Assembly (NCBI RefSeq): GCF_004801855.1
Contig: NZ_SSTC01000001.1
Location: 1-64,000 of the forward strand
Source of the DNA: Pseudomonas sp. A-1
GTDB lineage: Bacteria > Pseudomonadota > Gammaproteobacteria > Pseudomonadales > Pseudomonadaceae
Direction: 5' to 3'
DNA length: 64,000 nt
Part shown: positions 19,584 through 32,396 of the stretch, one piece after another
Position numbering within the stretch: position 1 is the stretch's first letter
Layout of the letters: every line of letters starts with the position of its first letter
Program-made: the position numbers and the translations under genes
The notes under the pieces: generated by a model
Databases searched by the model: none
What the model was told of the DNA's origin: nothing
What the model saw: the letters and a program-made list of their open reading frames with translations, nothing else

Positions 19584-19759
19584 CCGCCACGGCCGCTCCC
19601 CTCGGCGGAGCGGCCAGGCTCCCTGCGGCCGTCCTGGCCGGCTCGCGGCACTGCAACCAGTGGTCGGACCCGTTGTCTGAAGGATGACCCGGCTGCGACT
19701 GTCGCGCCGGGCGTCGACCAATGTCCGAGCAGGCCCGCGCCTGCCGTGGAGGCTAGCAA

Positions 19760-20650
19760 ATGAGGCGTTGTGCCGTGGGGATCCTGATGGCCCTGATCCT
19801 GCCGCTGACGGCCTGCACCGTCGTCGAGGGGGATTACGGCTACGACGACTATCCCCGCTATGGCGACTATCCCCGCCATGGCGGCTACTACCCGCCGCCC
19901 CGCGATGGCCGCTGGCGCTGGGACGACGACCTGCGCGTCTATGTGAGCACGGGCTATCCGCGCACCTACTACCATGACCACACCTACTACCGCTGGAACG
20001 ACAACCACTGGTCGTCGGGACGGCAGTTCAACGGCCCGTGGCGGGTGATCGAGCATCGCCATGTCCCGCCGCGGCTGGGGCAGCGCTACCATTCGCAGCC
20101 GCGCTACGACAATCGCCACTACGACAACCGCCGCCACGACGACCGTGGTGACGGCCAGTGGGAGCGCCGCGACCAGGGCCGCTACTACGGCCCCGGCACG
20201 CCGCAGCGCGAATGGCGCAACCCGAGCGAGGGCGAGCAGCGCCTGCGCGCATGGCAACAGGAGCAGGAGCGGGAGCGGGACTGGCGCCGCCAGCGCGAAC
20301 TGCAACAGCAGCAGCGTCAGTGGCAGCAGCAGCGTCTGGACGTCCGCCAGGAGCGCCAGTGGCCGCAGCAGCGCATCGAGACGCGCCCGCAGCGGCAGTG
20401 GCAGTCGCAGCGCCCCGAGCGCCAGCAGGAGCACCAGTGGCAGCAGCGTCCGCAGCGTCAGTGGCAGCAACGCGAACAGCATCGCCAGCAGCAGGTGGGC
20501 GAGCAGCGCTCGCAGCGCCATGAGCGGCGCATGGCTTCGCCGTCCTCCTCGTCGCCGGATGACGCGGGCGGTCAGCGCATGGGGCCGGCGCGTCAGCGCG
20601 ACGGCGGCCGTCAGTGGCAGGAGCGGGGCGAGAGTCGCGGCGAACGCTGA
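19760..20650 (+). CDS. lipoprotein with Gln/Arg-rich low-complexity tail
   Basis: I do not recognise a named family. The 296-residue product starts with a lipoprotein signal (residues 1-18, lipobox LTAC, Cys19). The first ~90 residues after it are rich in Tyr, Trp, Asp and Arg ('DGRWRWDDDLRVYVSTGYP', 'YYRWNDNHWSSGRQFNGPWR'), similar to envelope proteins carrying a 'GPW...V...VPP' module. From about residue 155 onward it is Gln/Arg low complexity with repeating RQWQQQR-like units. The charge is strongly basic, which would suit binding to acidic polymers such as LPS, exopolysaccharide or DNA. It stands alone between ccmI and a convergent channel gene. Confidence 0.75.
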   Translation: MRRCAVGILMALILPLTACTVVEGDYGYDDYPRYGDYPRHGGYYPPPRDGRWRWDDDLRVYVSTGYPRTYYHDHTYYRWNDNHWSSGRQFNGPWRVIEHRHVPPRLGQRYHSQPRYDNRHYDNRRHDDRGDGQWERRDQGRYYGPGTPQREWRNPSEGEQRLRAWQQEQERERDWRRQRELQQQQRQWQQQRLDVRQERQWPQQRIETRPQRQWQSQRPERQQEHQWQQRPQRQWQQREQHRQQQVGEQRSQRHERRMASPSSSSPDDAGGQRMGPARQRDGGRQWQERGESRGER

Positions 20651-20669
20651 GGCGCTCCGGCGGTGGAAC

Positions 20670-20698
20670 GGGCGCGGCGGCCTGCGGGCCCCGCGCCC
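20670..20698. terminator. bidirectional terminator-like hairpin
   Basis: An 8-bp stem GGGCGCGG/CCGCGCCC (20670-20677 with 20691-20698) enclosing an inner GGCC/GGCC pair lies between two convergent genes, the Q/R-rich lipoprotein and the channel. It is followed by TTCTT on the plus strand. The position between convergent stops supports shared termination. Confidence 0.55.
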
Positions 20699-20722
20699 TT
20701 CTTGTGCGGGCGGCGCCGGGGC

Positions 20723-21559
20723 TCAGTCCGCACGAGGGAACAGCGGGTGACCGCAGCGGCAGCAGAAGCTGGCGCCAGCCTCGTGGCTGGGCTTGCCGCA
20801 GGTCGGGCATGGCCGCTGCAGGCCGCCCTCGCCGCTGCGCATGGCGTTGGCCAGTTCGGCGGTGAAGATGCCGGTCGGCACGGCGATGATCGAATAGCCG
20901 GTGATCATGATCAGGCTGGCCAGGCCCTGGCCGAGCGGCGTCTTCGGCGTGATGTCGCCGAAGCCGACGGTGGTCAGGGTCACCACCGCCCAGTAGATGC
21001 TGGTGGGGATGCTGCTGAAGCCGTGGGCCGGCCCCTCGATCACGTACATCAGGGTGCCGAACACGATGACCAGGGTGCTGACGGTGAGCAGGAACACGAT
21101 GATCTTCTGCCGGCTGCCCCGCAGCGCCACCAGCAGGAAATTCGCCTGGCTGAGGTAGGGCGTCAGCTTGAGCACGCGGAACACCCGCAGCATGCGCAGC
21201 ACGCGGACGATGATCAGGAACTGGGCGTCGGCGAAGACGAGGGCGAGGATGCCGGGCAGCACGGCGAGCAGGTCGATCAGCCCGTAGAAGCTGAAGGCGT
21301 AGCGCAGCGGCCGGGGCGAGCAGTACAGACGGGCCAGGTACTCGACGGCGAACAGGGCGGTGAAGCTCCATTCCAGCATGCCGAGCAGGGCGCCGTGCTC
21401 GCGGCCGACCGACTCCACGCTGTCCAGCATCACCACCACCAGGCTGGCGAGGATGGCCAGCAGCAGGAACTCGTCGAAACGCCTCCCGGCCGGGGTGTCG
21501 ACCTGGAAGATGATCACGTACAGGCGGTGGCGCCAGCCGGACGGCGGGTGAGGGGACAT
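20723..21559 (-). CDS. voltage-gated-like K+ channel with C-terminal zinc ribbon
   Basis: A 278-residue six-helix cation channel. The selectivity filter is TTVGFGD (196-202) and the S4 helix has regularly spaced arginines ('RVLRMLRVFRVLK', 119-131), as in KvAP-like prokaryotic Kv channels. After the pore helix the cytoplasmic tail carries Cys251-x2-Cys254 and Cys266-x2-Cys269, a probable zinc ribbon ('CPTCGK' and 'CCRCG'). The start Met before SPHPPSGWRHRLY is chosen because AAGGAG lies just upstream; a longer in-frame start 24 codons earlier lacks support. It is divergent from smc. No regulator or accessory subunit is adjacent. Confidence 0.88.
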   Translation of the reverse strand: MSPHPPSGWRHRLYVIIFQVDTPAGRRFDEFLLLAILASLVVVMLDSVESVGREHGALLGMLEWSFTALFAVEYLARLYCSPRPLRYAFSFYGLIDLLAVLPGILALVFADAQFLIIVRVLRMLRVFRVLKLTPYLSQANFLLVALRGSRQKIIVFLLTVSTLVIVFGTLMYVIEGPAHGFSSIPTSIYWAVVTLTTVGFGDITPKTPLGQGLASLIMITGYSIIAVPTGIFTAELANAMRSGEGGLQRPCPTCGKPSHEAGASFCCRCGHPLFPRAD

Positions 21560-21791
21560 GGGCTGCTCCTTGGTCTGTCGCCAGATTAGCAGCGTCCCCT
21601 GCGCCCTGTCCGCGTGCCGTGGCGCACACATCCGCGCGAGGTCGGTGGCGCTCCGTCCGCGCCCCTCCTGAGCCGCCCGGCCCCTGTGCTAGACTGCCGC
21701 GCCGCGCAACCCCGGTCAGACGCCCGCCCATGATTCCGCCGTCCGCCCCTCTTCGTCGCCCGTCTGGCCGCCGTGCCCGGAGCCTCCCGCC

Positions 21792-24700
21792 ATGCGCCTG
21801 AAGTGCATCCGCCTGGCCGGCTTCAAGTCCTTCGTCGACCCGACCACGGTCAGCTTTCCCAGCAACATGGCCGCGGTGGTCGGTCCCAACGGCTGCGGCA
21901 AGTCCAACATCATCGACGCCGTGCGCTGGGTGATGGGCGAGAGCTCGGCGAAGAACCTGCGCGGCGAGTCGATGACCGACGTCATCTTCAACGGCTCCAA
22001 CACCCGCAAGCCGGTGGGGCAGGCGTCCATCGAGCTGGTGTTCGACAACGGCGACGGCAGCCTGGGCGGCGAGTACGCGAGCTGGAGCGAGATATCCATC
22101 CGCCGCCGGGTGACCCGCGAAGGGCAGAACACCTATTTCCTCAACGGCACCAAGTGCCGTCGGCGCGACATCACCGACATCTTCCTCGGCACCGGCCTGG
22201 GGCCGCGCAGCTACTCGATCATCGAGCAGGGGATGATCTCCAAGCTGATCGAGGCGCGCCCGGAGGATCTGCGCAACTTCATCGAGGAGGCGGCGGGCAT
22301 CTCCAAGTACAAGGAGCGCCGCCGCGAGACCGAGAGTCGCATCCGCCGCACCCAGGAGAATCTCGAGCGCCTGGCCGACCTGCGCCAGGAGCTGGAGCGC
22401 CAGCTCGAGCGCCTGCAGCGCCAGGCCCAGTCCGCCGAGAAGTACCAGCAGTACAAGGCCGAGGAGCGCCAGCTCAAGGCCGAGCTGGCCGCCCTGCGCT
22501 GGCTGGCGCTGGACGAGCAGGCGCGGGCGCGGCAGAGCGTGATCGGCGACCAGGAAGTGGCCATGGAGGCGCTGGTCGCCGAGCAGCGCAACGCCGACGC
22601 CAGCATCGAGCGCCTGCGCGACGGTCACCACGAGCTGGCGGAAACCTTCAACCAGGTGCAGGCGCGCTTCTACTCGGTGGGCGGCGACATCGCGCGCATC
22701 GAGCAGAGCATCCAGCACGGCCAGCAGCGCCTGCGCCAGCTGCAGGACGACCTGCGCGAGGCCGAGCGTGCCCGCGCGGAAACCGAGGCGCACCTGGGCA
22801 ACGACCGCGACCTGCTGGCCAGCCTGGCCGAGGAGCTGGCGATGCTCGAGCCCGAGCAGGAGCTGGCCCGGGCCGCCGCCGAGGAGGGCGCTTGCGCGCT
22901 GGAGGAGGCGGAGGCCGCCATGCACGCCTGGCAGGAGCAGTGGGACGCCTTCAACCAGCGCAGCGCCGAGCCGCGCCGCCAGGCCGAGGTGCAGCAGGCG
23001 CGCATCCAGCAGCTGGAGCAGAGCCTGGAGCGCCTGGTCGAGCGCCAGCGCCGTCTCGAGGACGAGCGCCGCCAGCTGGCCGGCGATCCCGCCGATGCGC
23101 GCATGGAGGAGCTGGCCGAGCAGCTGGCGGCCGGTGAGCTGGAGCTGGAGGAGCTGCAGGCCGGCGACGAACAACTGGCCGAGCGCCTGCAGCAGCTGCG
23201 CGACGAGCTGCAGCAGGCCGGGCGCGAGCAGCAGCAGGCGCAGGGCGAGCTGCAGCGCCTCAACGGCCGCCTCGCCTCGCTGGAGGCGTTGCAGCAGGCC
23301 GCGCTGGACCCGGGCGCGGGCGCCGCCGCCTGGCTGCGCGAGCAGAACCTGCAGGGTCGGCCGCGCCTGGCCGAAGGCCTGCGCGTCGAGCCCGGCTGGG
23401 AGCTGGCGGTGGAGACCGTGCTCGGCGCCGACCTGCAGGCGGTGCTGCTCGACGACTTCGCCGGTCTGGCGCTGGACGAATTCGAGCAGGGCGAACTGCG
23501 CCTGGCCTGCGCCGCGGCCGGCGGAGCGCTGCCCGGCAGCCTGCTGGACAAGGTGCAGGCACCGCTCGACCTTTCCCCCTGGCTGGGCCGGGTGCGCCCG
23601 GTCGAGTCGCTGGGGGCCGCGCTGGCGGCCCGCGACGGGCTGGCCGAGGGCGACAGCCTGATCAGCCGCGACGGCTACTGGGTCGGCCGGCACTTCCTGC
23701 GGGTGCGCCGTGGCGGCGAGACGGACGGTGGCCTGCTGGCCCGCGGCCAGGAGCTGGAGCGCCTGGCCGGCGAGAGCGCGGAGCGCGAGGCCGCCCTGGC
23801 CCTGCTGGAGGAGCGCCTGCTCGAGCTGCGCGAGCGGCAGCAGACGCAGGAGCAGGCCCGCGAGCAGCAGCGCCGGCGCATCCAGGACGAAGGCCGCCGC
23901 CAGGGCGAGCTGCGCGCCCAGCTGTCGGCGCTGCAGGCGCGCCACGAGCAGTTGGCCCTGCGCCGCCGGCGGCTGGAAGAGGAACTGGCCGAGCTGGCCG
24001 AGCAGCGCGCCCTGGAAGTGGAGCAGCTCGGCGAGTCGCGCCTGTACCTGCAGGACGCCCTGGACGCCATGGCCAGCGACACCGAGCAGCGCGAACAGCT
24101 GCTGTCCGCCCGCGATGCCCTGCGCGAGGGGCTCGACCGCATGCGTCAGGAGGCGCGCCGGCACAAGGACCATGCCCACCAGCTGGCGGTGCGGTTCGGC
24201 GCGCTGCGCGCCCAGCACGACTCCACCCGCCAGGCCCTGGAGCGTCTCGAGCTGCAGGCGGCGCGCCTGTTCGAGCGCTGCGAGCAGCTCGCTCTCAACC
24301 TGGAGGAGGGCGACGAGCCGCTGCAGGAATTGCGCATGCAGCTGGAGGGGCTGCTCGAGCGGCGCATGGCGGTGGACGAGGAAATGCGTCTGGCGCGCCT
24401 GGCCCTCGACGACGCCGACCGCGAGCTGCGCGAGGCCGAGAAGCGTCGCGGCAGCGCCGAGCAGCAGGCCCAGCTGCTGCGCAGCCAGCTCGAGCAGCAG
24501 CGCCTCGACTGGCAGACCCTCAGCGTGCGCCGCAAGGCGCTGGAGGACCAGCTGGCCGAAGACCGGCACGAGCTGTCGACCCTGCTGGCCGAACTGCCCG
24601 AGGCCGCCGCCGAGCGCGAGTGGGAGAGTCGGCTTGAGCAACTGGCCGCGCGTATCCAGCGCCTGGGGCCGATCAACCTGGCTGCCATCGAGGAATACCA

Positions 24701-25277
24701 GCAGCAGTCCGAGCGCAAGCGCTATCTGGATGCGCAGAACGACGACCTGGTCGAGGCGCTGGACACCCTGGAAAACGTCATCCGCAAGATCGACAAGGAA
24801 ACCCGCAACCGCTTCAAGGAAACCTTCGAGCAGATCAACGCTGGCCTGCAGGCGCTGTTCCCCAAGGTGTTCGGCGGCGGTCAGGCCTATCTGGAACTTA
24901 CCGGCGAGGATCTGCTCGATACAGGGGTGGCGATCATGGCGCGCCCGCCGGGCAAGAAGAACAGCACCATCCATCTGCTGTCCGGCGGCGAGAAGGCGCT
25001 GACCGCACTGGCCCTGGTATTCGCGATCTTCCAGCTCAATCCGGCGCCGTTCTGCATGCTCGACGAGGTGGATGCGCCGCTGGACGACGCCAACGTTGGC
25101 CGTTATGCGCGGCTCGTCAAGGAAATGTCGGAAAAGGTGCAGTTCATCTATATCACCCATAACAAGATCGCCATGGAAATGGCGGATCAATTGATGGGCG
25201 TGACCATGCACGAGCCGGGTTGTTCGCGTCTGGTGGCGGTAAATGTCGAGGAGGCCGTCGCATTGGCTGAAGCCTGA
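21792..25277 (+). CDS. smc: chromosome partition protein SMC
   Basis: A 1161-residue SMC ATPase. Walker A is GPNGCGKS (31-38) in the N-terminal head. Two long coiled-coil arms rich in Glu, Gln, Arg and Leu flank a hinge domain at about residues 500-640 (around '[21 protein letters not shown]'). The C-terminal head has the ABC signature '[11 protein letters not shown]' and Walker B '[13 protein letters not shown]'. It organises and segregates the chromosome. The order smc-zipA-ligA is the usual one in Pseudomonas. An upstream TAGACT (21690-21695) may be part of its promoter. Confidence 0.97.
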   Translation: MRLKCIRLAGFKSFVDPTTVSFPSNMAAVVGPNGCGKSNIIDAVRWVMGESSAKNLRGESMTDVIFNGSNTRKPVGQASIELVFDNGDGSLGGEYASWSEISIRRRVTREGQNTYFLNGTKCRRRDITDIFLGTGLGPRSYSIIEQGMISKLIEARPEDLRNFIEEAAGISKYKERRRETESRIRRTQENLERLADLRQELERQLERLQRQAQSAEKYQQYKAEERQLKAELAALRWLALDEQARARQSVIGDQEVAMEALVAEQRNADASIERLRDGHHELAETFNQVQARFYSVGGDIARIEQSIQHGQQRLRQLQDDLREAERARAETEAHLGNDRDLLASLAEELAMLEPEQELARAAAEEGACALEEAEAAMHAWQEQWDAFNQRSAEPRRQAEVQQARIQQLEQSLERLVERQRRLEDERRQLAGDPADARMEELAEQLAAGELELEELQAGDEQLAERLQQLRDELQQAGREQQQAQGELQRLNGRLASLEALQQAALDPGAGAAAWLREQNLQGRPRLAEGLRVEPGWELAVETVLGADLQAVLLDDFAGLALDEFEQGELRLACAAAGGALPGSLLDKVQAPLDLSPWLGRVRPVESLGAALAARDGLAEGDSLISRDGYWVGRHFLRVRRGGETDGGLLARGQELERLAGESAEREAALALLEERLLELRERQQTQEQAREQQRRRIQDEGRRQGELRAQLSALQARHEQLALRRRRLEEELAELAEQRALEVEQLGESRLYLQDALDAMASDTEQREQLLSARDALREGLDRMRQEARRHKDHAHQLAVRFGALRAQHDSTRQALERLELQAARLFERCEQLALNLEEGDEPLQELRMQLEGLLERRMAVDEEMRLARLALDDADRELREAEKRRGSAEQQAQLLRSQLEQQRLDWQTLSVRRKALEDQLAEDRHELSTLLAELPEAAAEREWESRLEQLAARIQRLGPINLAAIEEYQQQSERKRYLDAQNDDLVEALDTLENVIRKIDKETRNRFKETFEQINAGLQALFPKVFGGGQAYLELTGEDLLDTGVAIMARPPGKKNSTIHLLSGGEKALTALALVFAIFQLNPAPFCMLDEVDAPLDDANVGRYARLVKEMSEKVQFIYITHNKIAMEMADQLMGVTMHEPGCSRLVAVNVEEAVALAEA

Positions 25278-25421
25278 CAGGAGCAACGGTGTATAGTTTG
25301 TGTCGACATGTTAATTTATGGGCTATTACAAGCCGCTCCGGTATATAAACGGTTCCAACCGACTGGAATGGCTGCAAGGCAATTGATTTACCCGGATTCT
25401 GATTAGGGGATTGTGTCTTTC

Positions 25422-26333
25422 ATGGACATCGGTTTGCGCGAATGGCTGATCGTCATCGGCATCATTGTGATCGGCGGTATCCTGTTCGATGGCTGGCGCC
25501 GCATGCGCGGCAGCAAGGGACGGTTGAAGCTCAAGCTCGACCGCAGCGTCGCCAGCCTGCCGGATGACGACGAGGAAGATCCGAGCCTGCTCGGCCCCTC
25601 TCGCGTGGTCAACAAGCACCAGGAGCCTTCGCTCGATGAGGAGGAACTCCCGGCCACGCGCGCGCAGCGCCGCGAGGAGCCTTCGGCCGGCGACCTGGAG
25701 CTCGATCTCAACGAGCCGGGCCTCGCCGCCGAGCCGGCGGGTGTGCGGGTCGAGGAGCGCGAGGCGCCGCGCGGCCGGGACAAGAGCCGCGACAAGGCTG
25801 CCGAGAAGACCGGCGAGAAGATCGTGGAAAAGCCGCTGGAGAAGAGCGGCAAGGCGGCCGACAAGGCCCCGGCGGCCAAGGCCGAGCCGCGCGAGCTGCC
25901 GCCGTTCGACGAGGTGCTGGTGATCAACGTGGTTGCCCGCGACCCCAACGGCTTCAAGGGCGCGGCGCTGGTGCAGAGCATCCTCGAGAGCGGCCTGCGC
26001 TTCGGCGACATGGACATCTTCCATCGCCACGAGAGCATGACCGGCAATGGCGAGGTGCTGTTCTCCATGGCCAACGGCGTCAAGCCGGGCACCTTCGACC
26101 TCGAGGACCTCGACCACTTCAGCACCCGTGCGGTCAGCTTCTTCCTCGGCCTGCCCGGTCCGCGCCATCCCAAGCAGGCCTTCGACCTGATGGTCGCCGC
26201 CGCCCGCAAGCTGTCCCACGAGCTCGACGGCGAGCTGAAGGACGAGCAGCGCAGCGTGATGACCGCGCAGACCATCGAGCACTACCGCCAGCGCATCGTC
26301 GAGTTCGAGCGCCGGGCGCTGATGAAGCGTTGA
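25422..26333 (+). CDS. zipA: cell division protein ZipA
   Basis: A 303-residue bitopic inner-membrane division protein that tethers and bundles FtsZ. An N-terminal helix (about residues 6-24, '[19 protein letters not shown]') is followed by a charged linker with Lys/Glu repeats ('[20 protein letters not shown]') and the C-terminal FtsZ-binding domain (about 170-300, '[12 protein letters not shown]' onward). The ATG at 25422 gives the usual 'MDIGLREWL' start and is 11 bases after AGGGGA; an in-frame GTG nine bases earlier sits too close to that site. Confidence 0.95.
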   Translation: MDIGLREWLIVIGIIVIGGILFDGWRRMRGSKGRLKLKLDRSVASLPDDDEEDPSLLGPSRVVNKHQEPSLDEEELPATRAQRREEPSAGDLELDLNEPGLAAEPAGVRVEEREAPRGRDKSRDKAAEKTGEKIVEKPLEKSGKAADKAPAAKAEPRELPPFDEVLVINVVARDPNGFKGAALVQSILESGLRFGDMDIFHRHESMTGNGEVLFSMANGVKPGTFDLEDLDHFSTRAVSFFLGLPGPRHPKQAFDLMVAAARKLSHELDGELKDEQRSVMTAQTIEHYRQRIVEFERRALMKR

Positions 26334-28790
<2,457 letters not shown>

Positions 28791-28801
28791 TCACACTCGA
28801 T

Positions 28802-28895
28802 CGTGCCCATGCTCCGAGTGGGCACGTGCGTTCAGCCGCTCCTGCGGCTGGACGCGGAGCGTCCATGGCTCGGACTCCCACGCGGAGCGTGGGAG
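28802..28895. repeat. cluster of three stem-loop (REP-like) repeats
   Basis: Between ligA and prfB are three consecutive inverted repeats: CGTGCCCA/TGGGCACG (28802-28809, 28819-28826), CAGCCGC/GCGGCTG (28833-28839, 28844-28850) and CTCCCACGC/GCGTGGGAG (28875-28883, 28887-28895). The outer two share the 'CCA..CTCCG/CGGAGCGTGG' style of dispersed Pseudomonas repeats. They may mark the 3' end of ligA mRNA or be mobile REP units; no T-tract follows. Confidence 0.6.
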
Positions 28896-28996
28896 CCATC
28901 AGGTCCTGTGCTTTGTCGCGGCGCTGCTGCCAGCGCGCGCCGACTGACGTATACTTTTGCGCTTTTCTCCAGTTCCGCCCGCGAGTGACGCCAGCC

Positions 28997-30092
28997 ATGG
29001 AAATCAATCCGATCCTCAACGCCATCAAGGACCTGACCAGCCGCACCCAGTCTATTCGGGGGTATCTTTGACTACGATCAGAAGCATGACCGTCTGACCG
29101 AAGTCAACCGCGAGCTGGAAGACCCGAACGTCTGGAACAATCCGGAGTACGCGCAGAATCTCGGCCGCGAGCGCGCCATGCTGGCGCAGATCGTCGAGAC
29201 CCTCGACGAGCTGACCGGTGGCCTGGCCGACTGCAGCGACCTGCTGGAGATGGCCGTCGAGGAGAACGACGAGGGCGCCGTGGCCGACGTCGAGGCCGAA
29301 GTGGCCCGCCTGCGCGAGATCCTCGAGAAGCTCGAGTTCCGCCGCATGTTCAGCGGCGAGATGGACGCCAGCAACTGCTACCTGGACATCCAGGCCGGCT
29401 CCGGTGGTACTGAGGCCCAGGACTGGGCCAACATCCTGCTGCGCATGTACCTGCGCTGGGCCGACAAGCACGGCTTCGACGCCGAGATCGTCGAACTGTC
29501 CGAGGGCGAGGTCGCCGGCATCAAGAGCGCCACCGTGCACGTGCGCGGCGAGTACGCCTTCGGCTGGCTGCGCACCGAGATCGGCGTGCACCGCCTGGTG
29601 CGCAAGAGCCCGTTCGACTCCGGCAACCGCCGCCACACCTCGTTCTCCGCGGTGTTCGCCTCGCCGGAGATCGACGACAACATCGAGATCGACATCAATC
29701 CGGCCGATCTGCGCACCGATACCTACCGCTCCTCCGGTGCCGGTGGCCAGCACGTCAACACCACCGACTCGGCGGTGCGGATCACCCACATCCCGACCAA
29801 TACCGTGGTCAGCTGCCAGAACCAGCGCTCCCAGCACGCCAACCGCGACACCGCGATGAAGATGCTGCGCGCCAAGCTGTACGAGCTGGAGATGCAGAAG
29901 CGCCGCGAGGCCTCCCAGGCGCTGGAGGAAACCAAGTCGGACATCGGCTGGGGCCACCAGATCCGCTCCTATGTGCTCGACCAGTCGCGGATCAAGGATC
30001 TGCGCACCGGCGTCGAGCGCAGCGACTGCGACAAGGTGCTCGACGGCGATCTGGACGAGTATCTGGAAGCCAGCCTCAAGCAGGGCCTGTAA
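28997..30092 (+). CDS. prfB: peptide chain release factor 2, with +1 programmed frameshift
   Basis: RF2 releases peptides at UGA and UAA. The first 24 codons (28997-29068) end CGG GGG TAT CTT before an in-frame TGA at 29069-29071. Skipping the T at 29069 continues at GAC (29070) for 340 codons, giving 364 residues, close to E. coli RF2 (365). The slippery CTT-TGA-C and the Shine-Dalgarno-like GGGGG three bases before CTT are the known autoregulatory signals. The specificity tripeptide SPF ('[16 protein letters not shown]') and catalytic GGQ ('[10 protein letters not shown]') are both present; the residue matching E. coli Thr246 is Ser. It should not be read as a broken gene. Confidence 0.96.
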
Positions 30093-30099
30093 TGCACGG

Positions 30100-30122
30100 C
30101 GCCCCCGCCGATCGCGGGGGCG
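30100..30122 (+). terminator. GC hairpin between prfB and lysS
   Basis: A 9-bp stem CGCCCCCGC/GCGGGGGCG (30100-30108 with 30114-30122) with a 5-base loop begins seven bases after the prfB stop. It is followed by only two T residues, so it is a weak terminator or an mRNA 3'-end stabiliser in the 94-bp gap before lysS. Confidence 0.4.
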
Positions 30123-30186
30123 TTCGATCCACCGCGCAAATCCCGGATGTGGCGCGAGCCACGCCAAATTTGGAAAGACGACGACC

Positions 30187-31692
30187 ATGAGCGAACAACC
30201 GCTGAACGAGCACGCCATCCACGAGGAAGAGAACAAGCTGATCGCCCAGCGCAAGGAAAAGCTTGCCGCCGTGCGCGAGAGCCAGGCGATTGCCTTCCCC
30301 AACGACTTCCGCCGCGACAGCCAGGCCGGCGACCTGCAGAAGCAGTACGCCGAGGCCGGCAAGGAAGAGCTGGAAGGCAAGCAGATCAAGGTCAGCGTGG
30401 CCGGTCGCATCATGCTCAACCGCGGCGCGTTCATGGTCCTGCAGGACACCAGCGGGCGCATCCAGTTGTACGTCAACCGCAAGACCCTGGCGGCCGAGAC
30501 CCTGGAAGCCATCAAGCACTGGGACCTGGGTGACATCGTCGGCGTCAGCGGCGTGCTGGCCCGCTCCGGCAAGGGCGACCTGTACGTCGACATGCAGGAA
30601 GCCCGCCTGCTGACCAAGTCGCTGCGTCCGCTTCCGGACAAGTTCCACGGCCTGACCGACACCGAGACCCGCTACCGCCAGCGCTACGTCGACCTGATCG
30701 TCAACGAGGAAGTGCGCGAGACCTTCCGCGTGCGCTCCCAGGTGATCGCCCACATCCGCCGCTTCCTCAACGACCGCGGTTTCCTCGAAGTGGAAACCCC
30801 GATGCTGCAGACCATCCCCGGCGGTGCCGCGGCCAAGCCGTTCGAGACCCACCACAACGCGCTGGACATGCCGATGTTCCTGCGCATCGCGCCGGAGCTG
30901 TACCTCAAGCGCCTGGTGGTCGGCGGCTTCGAGAAGGTCTTCGAGATCAACCGCAACTTCCGCAACGAAGGCGTGTCGACCCGGCACAACCCCGAGTTCA
31001 CCATGCTCGAGTTCTACCACGCCTACGCCGACTACGAAGACAACATGGACCTCACCGAGGAACTGTTCCGCGAGCTGGCGCAGGCGGTGCTCGGCACCAC
31101 CGATGTGCCCTACGGCGACAAGGTGTTCCACTTCGGCGAGCCTTTCGCGCGCCTGTCGGTGTTCGACTCGATCCTCAAGTACAACCCGGAAATCACCGCC
31201 GCCGACCTGCAGGACATCGACACCGCCCGCGCCATCGCCAAGAAGGCCGGCGCCAAGGTGCTCGGCTTCGAGGGCCTGGGCAAGCTGCAGGTGATGATTT
31301 TCGAGGAGCTGGTCGAGCACAAGCTGGAGCAGCCGACCTTCATCACCAAGTACCCGTTCGAGGTGTCGCCGCTGGCGCGCCGCAACGACGAGGACCCGAG
31401 CGTCACCGACCGCTTCGAGCTGTTTATCGGCGGCCGCGAGATCGCCAACGCCTACTCCGAGCTGAATGACGCCGAGGACCAGGCCGAGCGTTTCCACGCC
31501 CAGGTGCGCGACAAGGACGCCGGCGACGACGAGGCCATGCACTTCGACGCCGACTTCGTGCGCGCCCTCGAGTACGGCATGCCGCCGACCGCCGGCGAAG
31601 GCATCGGCATCGACCGTCTGGTCATGCTGCTGACCGATTCGCCGTCGATCCGTGACGTGATCCTGTTCCCGCACATGCGTGCCGAGCAATAA
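30187..31692 (+). CDS. lysS: lysyl-tRNA synthetase, class II
   Basis: A 501-residue class II LysRS that charges tRNA-Lys. It has an N-terminal OB-fold anticodon-binding domain (about 60-150, '[19 protein letters not shown]') and the class II catalytic core: motif 2 '[20 protein letters not shown]' and motif 3 '[20 protein letters not shown]'. The ATG at 30187 gives the usual short charged N-terminus ('[19 protein letters not shown]'). The prfB-lysS pairing is conserved in many gammaproteobacteria. Confidence 0.97.
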   Translation: MSEQPLNEHAIHEEENKLIAQRKEKLAAVRESQAIAFPNDFRRDSQAGDLQKQYAEAGKEELEGKQIKVSVAGRIMLNRGAFMVLQDTSGRIQLYVNRKTLAAETLEAIKHWDLGDIVGVSGVLARSGKGDLYVDMQEARLLTKSLRPLPDKFHGLTDTETRYRQRYVDLIVNEEVRETFRVRSQVIAHIRRFLNDRGFLEVETPMLQTIPGGAAAKPFETHHNALDMPMFLRIAPELYLKRLVVGGFEKVFEINRNFRNEGVSTRHNPEFTMLEFYHAYADYEDNMDLTEELFRELAQAVLGTTDVPYGDKVFHFGEPFARLSVFDSILKYNPEITAADLQDIDTARAIAKKAGAKVLGFEGLGKLQVMIFEELVEHKLEQPTFITKYPFEVSPLARRNDEDPSVTDRFELFIGGREIANAYSELNDAEDQAERFHAQVRDKDAGDDEAMHFDADFVRALEYGMPPTAGEGIGIDRLVMLLTDSPSIRDVILFPHMRAEQ

Positions 31693-31832
31693 GATGCTGG
31701 TGTGAGCGCACGTTGAATCAGGCGCCGCCTGCCGTGGTCGAACCCGGCAGTGCGGCGCCCGCGTGCGTCGTCACCACCTGCCCTGGCCGGGTCGCTGGCA
31801 GCAGGACCTTCAGTCGAAACAAGGAGTGCTCG

Positions 31833-32384
31833 ATGAACGCAATGCGTGTGCTTGTTGTGCTGTCCTTCCTGCTGCTCGGCGGTTGCCTGGCCACCTTCAA
31901 GGAGCCGATCCCTCTCGGCGAAACGGCGCCGAAACACCTGCTCGGCACCTGGGCCGGCATGGACGAGTGGGGCGAGGAGCGTTTCCTCGAGATCACCCGC
32001 AAGGCCGATGGCGGCTACCACGCCGAGGCCTGGCGCGAGCGCCCGGACAACCGCGCCAAGGCGCGCGGCTACGACTTCACCGTCGCCCGGCATGGCCGCC
32101 GCTGGTACCTGTCGGTAGCGGCCCCGCAGCGGCTGGGCGGCAACTTCGCCTTCGGCGGCTTCGAGCTGACCGACGATGACGAACTGGTGCTCTACAGCCT
32201 GGACATCGAGCAGCTGCAGGACGCCCTGGCGCGCGGCGAACTCGCCGGGCAGACGGTCGAGACCGCGGAGGGCGATGGCGTGCTGATCGCCAGCGAACTG
32301 CCCAGGGTCTACCGTTTCCTCGACGATCCGGCCAACAGCGACGTGTTCAGCGAGGTGGCCCGCTTCGCGCGGGTCACCGAGTAA
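31833..32384 (+). CDS. predicted lipoprotein of unknown function
   Basis: A 183-residue product with a lipoprotein signal (residues 1-17, lipobox LGGC, Cys18). The rest is hydrophilic with a beta-rich look ('LLGTWAGMDEWGEERFLEI', 'YDFTVARHGRRWYLSVAAP', 'NFAFGGFELTDDDELVLYSL'), like a lipocalin or calycin-type fold. An AAGGAG precedes the ATG. The stop is 12 bp before the DUF1704 gene, so the two are probably co-transcribed. I do not recognise a characterised homologue. Confidence 0.8.
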   Translation: MNAMRVLVVLSFLLLGGCLATFKEPIPLGETAPKHLLGTWAGMDEWGEERFLEITRKADGGYHAEAWRERPDNRAKARGYDFTVARHGRRWYLSVAAPQRLGGNFAFGGFELTDDDELVLYSLDIEQLQDALARGELAGQTVETAEGDGVLIASELPRVYRFLDDPANSDVFSEVARFARVTE

Positions 32385-32396
32385 CGGGGCGGGGCG

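Noticed and set aside
19591-19615. Hairpin after ccmI as a Rho-independent terminator
   Set aside because: The 9-bp stem is good but no T-tract follows, so I kept it only as a remark in the ccmI entry.
20280-20520. Repeats in the Gln/Arg-rich lipoprotein as a CRISPR-like or tandem DNA array
   Set aside because: The periodicity is at the amino-acid level (CAG/CGC codons) and irregular in DNA; there are no constant repeats with unique spacers.
20028-25286. Minus-strand open frame of about 1750 codons opposite smc
   Set aside because: Same shadow effect. The plus strand carries SMC motifs in the right order, while the antisense product is Leu/Gln/Ala filler with no family.
28997-29071. Early stop in prfB as a sign of a broken gene
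   Set aside because: The site is the well-known CTT-TGA-C +1 frameshift signal with an upstream SD-like sequence, so the gene is functional.
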